From Dichetophora obliterata (Eukaryota > Arthropoda > Insecta > Diptera > Sciomyzidae), in the NCBI GenBank assembly GCA_963920525.1, contig OY986435.1, forward strand, positions 220,254,899 to 220,318,898: 64,000 nt of DNA, written 5' to 3'. Shown piece after piece: positions 11,441 through 22,280 of the stretch (position 1 is its first letter; every line of letters begins with the position of its first letter). The notes under the pieces were generated by a model. It worked only from the letters and a program-made list of their open reading frames with translations, was not told the origin of the DNA and did not search any database. The position numbers and the translations under genes were made by a program.

Positions 11441-12375
11441 TTATTTAAATTTGCGATTAAGCTCCTCCATTGCCAGCCTCTCTTTCATTTCAAGCTCCAT
11501 AATTTTAAGCCTTTCATTGCTATTAAGCTCCTTCTCTTTTATTTCAACTTCTCTTAGTTTTAATGCCAATTCCTTCTCTTTAAAAGTCAACTCTTGCTCC
11601 TTTATTTTAAACTCCTGGTCGACTTTTTGCTTCTTTATTTTTAGCATTTCCGATAGCATTTCCAGAATGTCAGCAAGTGCTGTTCGAGAATATATCCCTT
11701 TACGGCTAGAAGAAGCTGCATTTTCGCTCTCACAAATGAAGTTTGTTGATGACATCGTGGATTCATCAGCTGTCTCAAGCTCTGTAGAGTTCAAGAAGTC
11801 TGTGCTGGATGCGGTGTCCAAACTGTCCTCTATGACAGCAGTTTCAATCAGTCTGCTTCCAAAAATGTCATCGAGCTCACAAAAAAAGGTGCACATTTTA
11901 AGTAAGGTGGCTGAATTATAAGCTCCAGAGGTTAAAACAAACGGATTCGGTTCATAGCTTTATATCTTACTTTTAATAGTATTGCCATCCATACTGCCAG
12001 CGCCGGTTGATCCTTCCCAAGATTTTGCTTTGTTATAGCCTATACGCATGTTTCGCACTTTTGCGCGTGCCAACTTCCAGTCAACTTCAACATTTGCTTC
12101 AAGCGAAAATCGCCTGTAATAGGCCTGAGCCACAGGTTTCTGAAATAAATGGCATTAGTCTGTTTAAAGCTATAATTAGTAAAAATACTAACTTCAAAAT
12201 CTCTATTCGCCATCAAAAATTCAATAAGCGCCTTCTCCTCTGGCACTGTCCATTTTTTGGTGGGATTGCAGCGCAAACGCTTTGCTTTGGGCTAAAAGGA
12301 AAACATTTCATAAATCTAGGTATATGCATCACGTTATGCATTAGATCTTACCTGAGCACTTTTCTGAGAGTCCAT
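11441..12375 (-). CDS. Harbinger Myb/SANT-like accessory protein, 253 aa, four exons
   Basis: Exons on the minus strand are 12352-12375, 12193-12291, 11971-12139 and 11441-11910. All three introns are short with GT..AG ends (GTAAGATC, GTTAGTAT and GTAAGATA donors), and the summed length is 254 codons including the stop. The N-terminal half is the trihelix/Myb-like domain found in Harbinger partner proteins: KKWTVPEEKALIEFL, NRDFEKPVAQAYYRRF, WKLARAKVRNMRIGYNKAKSW and ELDDIFGSR. The C-terminal half (about residues 170-253) is a highly charged E/K-rich coiled coil. In Harbinger systems this protein enters the nucleus with the transposase and binds the subterminal DNA. Splicing is inferred from sequence only. 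No disabling change is seen. Confidence 0.88.
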
Positions 12376-12627
12376 TGAAAATTAAAAAAACAATAATAGC
12401 ACTAACTCTGCGCAGAACTAAAAACAAACTTTTTAAGATGAATAAATGCAAATAAGAAACAGCTGTTTGATTACGATACTTCAATAAACATAGCTTTCAG
12501 GGTTGTAATATTTTAGTACTTTTGCATACGGAAAGCAACAATAACATTTTTAAACTAGTGTAAAATCTTAGGATAATATGACATTATGACATGATAGGAC
12601 ACCTTGTGAATACCCTAATTATATATT

Positions 12628-14086
12628 TAAAGACTAAAGCTTTATCTTTCATCAATCAATCAAACTTCTATATCAATATTAGTTTTTCGAATTAACTGTA
12701 AGTTAAATATGTTTGTTGCAAAGATAAACTATTTGATTTAATAAAATAAAAGCTGTTGACCAAAACTGATCAGCTAAAAGTTTAAAATTTTTTCACTGGC
12801 TGGAAAATATTAATTCATATAAATATTACAGCTTCAATTTTGCCTTAAAATAATATATAAAAAATAAATATGCTTAAAGAAAAAAGTTCCGTATAAAGGC
12901 AAACCATTTCATCATAAAAAAACAACATAAAAAATTAGATGACTCATAAATGGTAATGGCAATATAGTATTTTATGACTGCTTGATTTTCTGAATTTAAT
13001 TGAATTGATTATTTTTTATGGTTTTGGGATTTTGTATTACTGTAGGATTTTTGGTGGAATTTTTATGGCTTTAGGGTTTTTGGTTGGAATTTTTTAGTAA
13101 AAATCTCCCACGTGGGAATTTTTTTAATTGCTGTGGAAAAAAGATAATTTTTGTGGGAATAAGAACGGCAACTTTGTGCAGCTTAAATGTGATAATTCTT
13201 GAGCGCATGCGTATGCTTCTGAGAACTATTAACTATTTTGCCTGCGCTTTATTACGACGAGGGGATTAAAGGGTTTTTTACCCTCCCGTATTATTATATC
13301 ATACCAACTAAAACTAATTATTAAACAGTTTTCAGCTAACTTGAAGAAGGAATATATCTGGATTTAAGTAGAAAAAACTGAATATTACATTAAATTAAAA
13401 AGTTTAATTTCAGTGGATTGAAATGTGAGAGAAGGACAAATCGATTTATCTATTTGTGTAAGAGTTAACGATTTTTTTAATACAATATTTGTCTTCATTG
13501 ATCCTCTAAGGAAGCTTTCTATTTTTTTTCTTGCTATATTGGTTAAGGAATCTGTTTAGAGATAATTAAATAAGCTTTTACAAAAATGTTAAGTCAATAA
13601 AATCCGTTGAGTATTTCACATTTCGTATCTATATGTATATATATGTAAAATTTTTGTGTACATAAAACCTTTATTTTTTTAAAAAACTGCCGTTATTAGT
13701 ATAATTTTTTAATTATTTAAGCTTGAAAATTTGTCTTTGGTGTGTACCATTTATGAGTGATCTAATTTTTTATGTTGTTTTTTAATGATGAAATGGTTTG
13801 CCTTTATACGGAACTTTTTTCTTTAAGCAGATTTATTTTTTATATTTTATTTTAAGGCAAAATTGAAGCTGTAATATTTATATGAATTAATATTTCCAGC
13901 CAGTGAAAAAATTTTAAACTTTTAGCTGATCAGTTTTGGTCAACAGCTTTTATTTTATTAATACAAATAGTTTATCTTTGCAACAAACATATTTAACTTA
14001 CAGTTAATTCGAAAAACTAATATTGATATAGAAATTTGATTGATTGATGAAAGATAAAACTTTAGTCTTTAAATATATAATATATT
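12628..14086. mobile_element. Palindromic (fold-back) element inside the Harbinger right arm
   Basis: The ends are TATATATTTAAAGACTAAAG and its reverse complement. The arms pair over roughly 310 bp (12628-12940 with about 13770-14086), including AGCTGTTGACCAAAACTGAT. The loop of about 0.8 kb has no supported gene. Removing it rejoins the Harbinger right arm so that it matches the left arm across CCTAAATATATTTTTTGCAT. AT-rich flanks hide the exact duplication. Confidence 0.7.
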
Positions 14087-15291
14087 TTTTGCATATTAAT
14101 AATGGAAATTTTTGAGAAAAAAACGGTTTTGTCACAACGGAAAAGCAACCATTATATAAAACTACTCATAAAATTAAATTTATTGCTAAAATTTTTTTAT
14201 GTGTATTTTTTTCGAATAGACTATTAAATTATCTTTCATATGACATGTTAATTTTCTATATTTTTTAAAAATTGGAAAAGATATAGATATTTTATTGAAC
14301 AGATCTTTTACCAAGGCAAAAATTTAAAAATCGATAACTCGATAACTAGTTAAGGTATCGCTTTTTTGTTCGACCAAATTAATTTGTTTGTGGTTTGTAA
14401 CAAAAAATCTCTTTAAAATTACGGCGCCCGAGTTATCGTAATCGTGGCATATGTTGAAACCCCCCAAACACACTTTTTACTTACGCACACAAGGCACACT
14501 CAAGGCGAGCATGCGCCAGCAACAACAAAGCTGTGTGGTGTTTTGAGTTTTATGTTTGAGGAAAAAAAGTAAAACTCGACATATGATTTTTATTTTTGAG
14601 CGAAAAAATAAAACTCAATAAATAATTCTTATTTCTGGGCATAAAAATAAAAATTGAGGAACAATATTTATTCTTGAGCATAATAATAAAACTCAAAAAT
14701 AAGTCTTATTCTCGAACAGAAAAATAAAAATCAAAAAAATCTTATTTTTGATGAAAAAAATAGAAATTGAAACATAATTTTTATTTTTGAGCAATACAAT
14801 AAAAATCGAAAAATAATAATTAATCTTTGAGTTTTTGGATATCTCTTATAATAATTACGATCCCTGGTTTGAATACAATGCCCCTTAAAATATTCAATTA
14901 AAAAAGTATAATTTTTTAACTCATTACAATTAATGGTAATGAAAAAAGATTGATTAAATACAAGAAATTAATTCAAACAATTTTTTAATTAGTTTTACAT
15001 TACTTTGTTTCCGCATGAAGTTACAACTAAAAATCTGCTTTTCATTGTAGAATAAGCACTGGTCAGCCGATGTAAGGCCGTGGTGCAACCGAGATTATTT
15101 AAAAACGGTATTTGTACGGCTGCTGTACAGCCCAAATTATTTAAAAACGGCCTCTGTACGGCCGCTGTTTGGCTAAAAAATCCTGCAAACGACCCTTGTA
15201 CGACCCTCGTACGGCCGAGAAAAATATCTAAAATTAGACCTTGTACGGCCGCTGTTTGGACTTAGCTAAAAAGTTTTTATTTTTACTCGGG
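14087..15291 (-). repeat. Right inverted arm of the Harbinger element
   Basis: This is the reverse complement of 8468-9700, with the AAAATAAAACTC tandem array at about 14560-14850. At 15060-15265 there are at least five copies of a TGTACGGCC(GCTG) motif spaced by roughly 25-60 bp. These lie just inside the terminus and are plausible binding sites for the element's proteins. Short plus-strand frames here are repeats, not genes. Confidence 0.8.
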
Positions 15292-15389
15292 TATACTGGA
15301 AATGGTGAATATATTTGGCATTTCTTGACATTTTCGTATATGGCAGTAAGGCGGTCTGTGGCAGAATAACGTCTGCCGGGAAATACTAG
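15292..15389 (+). mobile_element. Helitron-like 3' end with hairpin and CTAG
   Basis: It continues the repeat interrupted at 8467. The end shows GGCAG (15360-15364) paired with CTGCC (15373-15377), nine bases, then CTAG ending at 15389 followed by T. This fits the Helitron 3' rule (hairpin, CTRR, insertion before T). No Rep/helicase is in the window, so this would be a non-autonomous copy. Confidence 0.65.
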
Positions 15390-18300
15390 TTGTATATGAA
15401 TTTAAGTCCGACGGTTAACATGACTCATGCCCGTTAATTAGTGACCCATTTTATTAGTCTTGCGCCCAAAACAACATATTTTTTATACAACAATGAAAAT
15501 ATTTCGATGTTTTTTTTCTACAATTTCTTTCTGATTTAGGACCAAAAATATAAGGAACTCTCCAAATTTTGTGGTTACACTTCATTTTCTCATTAATGGA
15601 GATTGGTAAAAACAGATAACACTCGAAAAATAAAAAAATGTGGCGACCTTTTGCAGAAGAGTATTAAAATGAAATTTAAAAAAAAAATTGGGGCTATTTT
15701 CAAACGGACCGCCATTATTTTTTTAAACCAAATTTTTTGTGAATATTATTACTTTAAATTATATTCTGTATTCAAAAATACTTTAAAATGTTTTGCATAA
15801 TTATTTTTACATTTGTTGATGAAAAACCTTATGTAAAAATATTATGATTTTTCGCCCTTTTTTATAAAAATGCCTTAGCTGTTAAAATCTTTGTAGCAGG
15901 GCTTAAGTTAAGACATCAACCAGCACATCCTTATCCAAATTTTTATTTTCAACATTTACATTGTGGGTGAATTTTGAGTTCTTCTAAAAAACATATCTGG
16001 TGATGCGTTTTTTTTTTTTGGCAGGAGGCTTGGATCTTAAAATTTGCACCAGCGTAAAGTAAACTTACCACCAAAAACTTTATTCTATAGCCATTTATAA
16101 AAACAATTATAACGTTATACTGACAACGAACGTTAGTGTTGCTGAAAAATCGGCTACGGAATTGTGCAGCTGAGATTGCAACATACATATTGCAAGCTTT
16201 GCTTAAACTCTTTTTACTAAATAATAAATGTGTTAGCCTACCTTTGTAATAAAAAATAAATGAAGGTTTTATAAATATTAAGAACTTTTATACTTTTTTA
16301 ATTATACCAAAAACTGTTTTGAATTTCTTTTAATACTTCTTTAATTTCTTTCATTTAACAATGTGGCAACGGCCCCCTACCATAACTTCGTTGCGCCCAT
16401 GAGCGAATTTATAGCATTTTTTTTTATAAAACTTCCTCCTTTAAATAACGAAAGCTTCAATACAGCCGTCTATGTAGTGAGACCAGGGCAAACTAGTAAC
16501 GCCCACCTAGTAACGCCCCTGTTTTGAGAGCAGTATTTAAAACACCTTTCTTACATATTTAATGCGCACACGTATCAGTATTTTTTATTTTTTTTATTTT
16601 TTTTTTTTTTTTTTTTGATTTCAAGTTACTCCCAAAACTAGGCTTCCCTAGCTCAAAAAGAATCCTCACTCAAGAGGAAATTATTTGGCCAAATCGTAGA
16701 TTTATAACGCCATCATCAATTACGAATTTTGTAATTCTATTGAAAACTGTACTTTAATTTTGTCAGTCGCATCAGCGGGTGGACCACAAACACAATTACC
16801 GTTGGCTAGTTGCACTTCACGACCTCAATGATGAAACGACGCGAGTCAAATGGCATCAGTATTTTTGTTAATTTTTATCTTGACTTATTTTTCAATTTAT
16901 TATTTTGTGTTTCAAATATTGTAGTGTCATTTGTAGGTTCAAAATTTGTCTGAATTGAAGATGTTGTGAGTGATCAACTTCTTGGTCAGCTTATGTGTTT
17001 ATTGTATGGCCTTTTTGATCAGTATTTTAAATACAATTAAAAACAATTTTAATTCATTTTGTTGTATAAACATTTAAGTTTTTTGTCTGTCTGCAAGTCA
17101 AAAAAAAAAAAAGTAAATGTAGCAAATAGATTAATTCCGCTATTATTTTACTGTACCCAACTCAAATTTCTGCTAAACATCAGCAACTCTGGCTATTATC
17201 ACTGGTTTTTGACTGTCAATAACTTTGAGTTATCGCTTAATAACAGTATTTCGACACATTAATTTAATTTGCTCTTCCAAGTTTAAAAGCTTAAGCAATT
17301 TTCTTTCTGCATTTCTTGGAAAAACGTGCCACAAACTTTTTGCAAGTTTTCCACACATGCCAGAGTCTAATGGGAGCGTAAAACTTTAACACTGACACAT
17401 TTTATTGCAGCTGCAAAAGACATTTCATAGAAAAGCTACTTCAACTAAATTACTATATAGTTTGGCGCTTAAGCGCATTCGAGAGAAATATAGTTTATTG
17501 CTATAGCGAAACGCTCGTTTTAATGTGCTCGTTAAGTTGTGCAAAACTAGAGCATACAATTCCAAAATAAATTTTGCTAGAAACGCACGACAACTGCATA
17601 GTTTGACGTGCATTAAATTTGAGAAAAGTTTTTACGTTACGCTTTAAATAGCAATTAAACTGCAAAAAAATGCATTATTTTCAATAACAAAAATTTTTAG
17701 TGCTAATCATTTTTTTTTATAGGTTGCTACAGTTTTAGAATACATGGATACATTAAAAATATGTACACGACAATACCCACGGCGTATGAGTGATTTGTAC
17801 TCATTGCAATCATTAAATAATAACACGCATACGCCACGATGTGCAATTTTGTTAAAGTGTTGACATTTTGGCTTTATTTGAACATTTTAAGTTTGCTTCC
17901 TGAATTTATAATATCTATTGAACTATTGAAAGTGAAGTGAACTAATCATTAAATCGAAATTCATGCAGCTCTAGGATAATACCTACATATATTGGTGTTA
18001 TCTTAATATTTCACATAGTCACGTTTATTGATTGCATCAGTTTATATATTTCTAACTCTGGCCCACACAGAGTGTTTGAGCTGTTATCAATGTCAAGTCA
18101 TTCACGTGCCATGTCAGTATCCAGTTTAGCGATTGTACGTTTACGATATATCAGCAAAATCACCTCAACGCAATAGTTACAGCCAAAACAGCTATGTGTA
18201 TGTACTATGGCATAAAATTATATACCCTTGAAAACAGATTGTTTTCCCTATTACGTGTGATGTCATGGTTTACCGGTGAAACCTAATTAAAATTGATCAC

Positions 18301-19440
18301 AATAGCAGAGTCTTGTGCACATTAGTTGTGTTATTTTTTTTTTTTTGCGAATAGTAAGCTAATGTGTCGATAACACTGTCTCATTTCTTTCTTTCACCAA
18401 ATGTTAATTAAAGTTTACCACTAGATTGTAAGCATGATTTATTTACAAGGACCTTTTTGAAAAAAAAAAATATAAAACACAAAAATTTTTTTATAGGATC
18501 TATCTTTATCTTTACTATCAAATCGAGACATATTCGTTAGTCTTGTGGCAGCGCGCTTGAACCCATTTGTCCCGGGCTTAAATTTCGTTCAGGTCATGGT
18601 CCTATACCTAACCTTTATTTCCTCATTTCCTATCAAAATAATTTAAAACACTCTAATTTACAACAAAAAAGTTGTTGTGGGTGGTGGTCGTTGGAAAGTT
18701 TGTGAAGTGGATTATTTAGTAACTTAATTTGACTGAGGTAATAGCATAATACTGAACTTATATTTAATATCGCATGTTTTTACATTTTTCTGCCACACTA
18801 AGAATATCCTATACAGAAGATTGACTTGATTACTTCATTCGTTTCTTCTTTGGTATCAGAACGGAACAAGCTAACCACCTTAATCTAACCGAACCCTACC
18901 ATCGTAAAATATAACTTTTCTTCACATTTATTTTTTAAAGTTTATTTGAGGGTTTTTTTTTTAAATTAAATTAAGTTTATTTAATGATGTAAAGTTTATT
19001 TAATGATGTGTTAAGTGTTCGAATGAAAGATGAACTTCTTCCACTGGTTTATAGGTATCGCTTTCAATTCTTTTCTATCATGTATTGAAAGAAATATGAT
19101 ATGATAATTTCTTTGGATATACTATAATATAATCATGAAAAACTATGCTCAGATAAAATGCCATATTTTATACTCTACTATTTTATTAAAAGACTAGTAT
19201 TTATACTTTTTAATTAAAAGACCCGTTCTACGATGGGTTGGAAACATTTAGAGTAAAAAATATGACAAATTATTTATTGGACTTATACACATCATTTTAT
19301 ATTAGAATACATGTGTGGTTAAATTATTTTGATAAAACTTTCTAATATACATATAACACTTCTAGTAAAAATCGTTTTAGAATTTTATACCAATTCCCCT
19401 TGTCCCTTGGCCTCTATAATACATTTATATGTATAGTTCA
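15390..19440. other. Four kb without a supported gene
   Basis: The sequence is AT-rich with long T runs (near 16590-16618) and a few short open frames of 60-80 codons lacking recognisable domains or coding bias. I see no terminal repeats or tandem arrays strong enough to name an element. Confidence 0.5.
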
Positions 19441-19735
19441 CTATCAAATTTGTACAACTCAGGAATTGGCATGAATTCGAAAAGTAGTCGTAGATAAAGT
19501 GCAACCATCTGAACGAAATCTTAGATTTATACCATCAAAACTGTCTGATATATAGCATTTTTTATGGTTTGTGGGCGATAGCGCAAATTTGGGTTGTGTG
19601 GGAGGTACCACACCCTCTCGTCCAATCGACACCAAACTTCTCAGGAGCAATCTCAAGATGTAGTTGAATTTCCCTGAAAATTTCATAAATATCAGTTCAG
19701 CGGTTTTCGAGTCTATACATCTATACATGAATACA
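19441..19735 (-). repeat. Minus-strand copy of the repeat at 7060-7330
   Basis: The minus strand reads GACTCGAAAACCGCTGAACT, then a block with GGAGGTACC, CCCAAATTTGCGCTATCGCC and CAGTTTTGATGGTA. It parallels 7070-7290. The 89-codon frame it contains is a shadow of the repeat. Confidence 0.55.
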
Positions 19736-20954
19736 TGCCACTTTTATTTGAAATTTTTTTTTAAAATTGAATAAAATGATGAATAAGTAATTACTTTTAA
19801 CGAAAAGATTGCATGTATTTTAGGGCATCCAATTTCGAAACGCTGCGGCAATTCCGGAATTTCGGGATTTAAAAAACATAATCCCGAAATCCCGGGACTA
19901 GTTGCGGGCTTGACAAACCTTTTTGGAAGACGTAATATAAAGTTTAAAATAAGTTATGCCTCGTTTTACAACACAAAACATTGCAGAAAATTTTAAAATA
20001 CTTCGATCAAATAGTTTCGATCAAATGTTTGGATAGTATTTATTGTTTATTTCTGAAAAACAAGGATCAATTCTTTAAAAAAAAATGAATTAAATGAGAT
20101 CATTCAGAAGATTCATAATTTTATTGAAAAAAATAAAATAGTTTATTAATTTTAGTAGTTATAAGTAGGAATTTTGTGATATTTTGTAGAGCCTGTTCTT
20201 GGATTCTTTTTTAATTTTTTTAAGTCACATTTTAGTTTTTCTATGTTAGTATTTTTTAATATTTTGTAAAATTAGTTTAATAAAAGTTTGTATATTTATA
20301 TGTTTCACGTCATATTTTCTACTGCTAGTAAAAAAAAATTTTTATTACAGCATTATTAAAATAAGATTTCAGTTTTTTTAGCATCAGTAAATTTTTTATA
20401 CATATTTGAAATTGAAAAAAAAAAAATTGAATTGTATAATAATTTTAGTATATCTAACTAAGAATTTTGTGATATTTTCTACCGCTTTTTAAGGAATTTT
20501 TGTTTTTTTTTTTAAATTTTTAAAGTCACATTTCGGTATTTCTATGGTAGTAACACAACACGTCATATTTTTTACAGCTGGATAAAAAAGATTTTTATTC
20601 TTCTATATTATAATAAATTTTCAGTATTTCTTAAGAAGTATCATGTGTTTAATACATTGGGTCTTACCAATAGTGCATTTAATGCCAACTCTAAATTGAG
20701 TGTGAGCTTTCCTGACATTATTTTGTAACAGTGGTTTTATCTTCTGGCTGAGGTCAGCTCAGCCTTGCCAGGATCAAGTGAAAGATCCACAAACTTTCAT
20801 CAAATAAGAACGCAGTCGGTGTTGGTTTAATATTATAATTTTGTATTTTGTTGATATATTCTCCTTAAAAATACTTAATGCAGCGTGACGTCAGTAGTTT
20901 GGGTAAGAGTGAATGTAGGCGGTCGAATGGTCGGAGGTTGTGGGTCCAGCTGAC

Positions 20955-21235
20955 GGCAAAATCGGTATTCGGTTAATCGGTGGATTAGCAATCGGTAATT
21001 CGGTAATCAGTAGATCGGTATTCGATAATCGGTAGATCGGTAAATCGGTGAATCGGTGAATAGGTAATCGGTAATCGGAAGATCGGTATTCGGTAAATCG
21101 GTGAATTGGTAATCAGTAATTCGGTAATCGGTAGATCGGTAATTCGGTGAATCCTGCCAGGGCCCCTAAAGCGAAGATCGGTATTCAGTAATCGGTAAAT
21201 CGGTGAATCGGTGAATCCTGCCAGGGCCCCTGAAG
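20955..21235. repeat. Minisatellite of AATCGGTAGATCGGT type
   Basis: About 280 bp of short degenerate units (AATCGGT, AGATCGGT, ATTCGGT). The unit CCTGCCAGGGCCCCT(A/G)AAG punctuates it twice (near 21154 and 21218). The frame read across it on the minus strand is repeat-encoded (RITDLPI-type) and not credible as a protein. Confidence 0.8.
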
Positions 21236-21337
21236 TAATGCTCGTATTTAATATTTTTAGAGACAATCATGGTGGAAAAACCTCTATGAAGTTCGCACCA
21301 TGCAAATATATATAATCAATAAAAAATTTAATAAAGG

Positions 21338-21712
21338 TATGCCGACTGCGTTGGACGAACCAAAGACTGGTTCTCACCACAAGAGCGACGTTTCGAACAG
21401 AGACTAAAAGGGAAGAACCAGCAAGCTGGCTCGCCATCTAGTCCCGGCGCCAAAACCCAAGCAAACCCCCCTTAGAGTATGCCGACTGCGTTGGACGAAC
21501 CAAAGATGGTTCTCACCGCCGGTGCGACATCTCAAACAAAGACTCAAAGGGAAGAACCAGCAAGGTAGCTCGCCATTGAGACCAAAAATGTAGAGTATGC
21601 CGACTGCGTTGGTTGAACCAAGTATTGGTTCTCACCGCAAGTGCGACATCTCAAGCAGAGACTCTAAGGGAAGAGCCAGCAAGCTGGCTCGCCATAGAGT
21701 TACTACTTCGAG
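21338..21712. repeat. Three tandem units of about 120-138 bp
   Basis: Each unit starts GTATGCCGACTGCGTTGG and ends with a segment containing GGAAGAGCCAGCAAGCTGGC or a close variant (near 21338, 21478 and 21596). The first unit has an extra cytosine-rich tail. It is GC-richer than its surroundings. No gene. Confidence 0.8.
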
Positions 21713-21799
21713 CTTACCTGAAGTAATGCTGCTTTGGTTGGTTTTGTGTCGCCGTTTTATTCGATATGGACAGAAAACCAGTTGGGAATTGTACGTTCA

Positions 21800-22280
21800 G
21801 TTTTGTCTTTGGCCTACCTGGTTATGCATAGATAGGTGGTGTGCGTATTAATAAGCGGCTTATGCAGTAGTGCGGTTGTGTGTTGTCTTTGGCCTGCCTG
21901 GCTATGCATAGATAAGTAGTGTGTGTATTAATTAGTGGCTTATGCAGTAGTGCGGTTGTGTGTTGTCAATTAGTTTTATTGAGTAGGTATGTAGCGTGTG
22001 TTTGTTTCTATGGTCTGGTATCGTAGTGCGGTTGTGTGTTATTGCTGCTTTAATAATAATAAGTAGAAATATTTAAGTAATACAATATGAATATTTATAT
22101 CGATAATATTTAATATTATAGTTTACGTAGTGTATATAAATATAATATTTGTAACGTCTTTATATTTATAATAATAAGTAGGAATATTTAAGTAATATAA
22201 TATAAATATATATATACATCGAAATTATTTAATAGTTTATTTAGTGTATAAAAAGTATATAATATTTGTAACGTCATGTT
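21800..22280. repeat. Two further tandem duplications (about 81 bp and 105 bp)
   Basis: At 21804-21966 a unit with TCTTTGGCCTGCCTGG, GGCTTATGCAGTAGTGCGG and TTGTGTGTTG occurs twice. At 22060-22280 a unit with AATATTTAAGTAATA and ATAATATTTGTAACGTC occurs twice. Both are divergent copies without coding content. Confidence 0.7.

Larger units (their letters stand above)
8468..15291. mobile_element. PIF/Harbinger DNA transposon, apparently coding-complete
   Basis: The termini are CCCGAGTAAAAATA and its reverse complement. The element carries a spliced DDE transposase (9813-11041, plus) and a spliced Myb/SANT-type gene (11441-12375, minus), the classic two-gene Harbinger set in convergent order. 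The arms are unusually long: 8468 to about 9745 pairs with about 14087-15291, and the innermost part of the arm (about 9660-9745) pairs with 12545-12627. A palindromic insert at about 12628-14086 therefore splits the right arm. The flanks rejoin to the repeat seen at 5205-5225. The duplicated target appears to be TA (8466-8467, 15292-15293), not the 3 bp usual for this superfamily. Confidence 0.85.

Noticed and set aside
15080..15265. 61-codon frame with CTAAVQP-like repeats
   Set aside because: It is produced by the subterminal GTACGGCC repeats of the Harbinger arm.
18540..18610. Possible fifth tRNA-like head (TAGTCTTGTGGCAGCGCGC)
   Set aside because: The first box is plausible but no acceptable B box follows (GCTTAAATTTC), and no duplication is seen.
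20985..21266. 93-codon minus frame rich in RITDLPI repeats
   Set aside because: It is a translation of the AATCGGT minisatellite.
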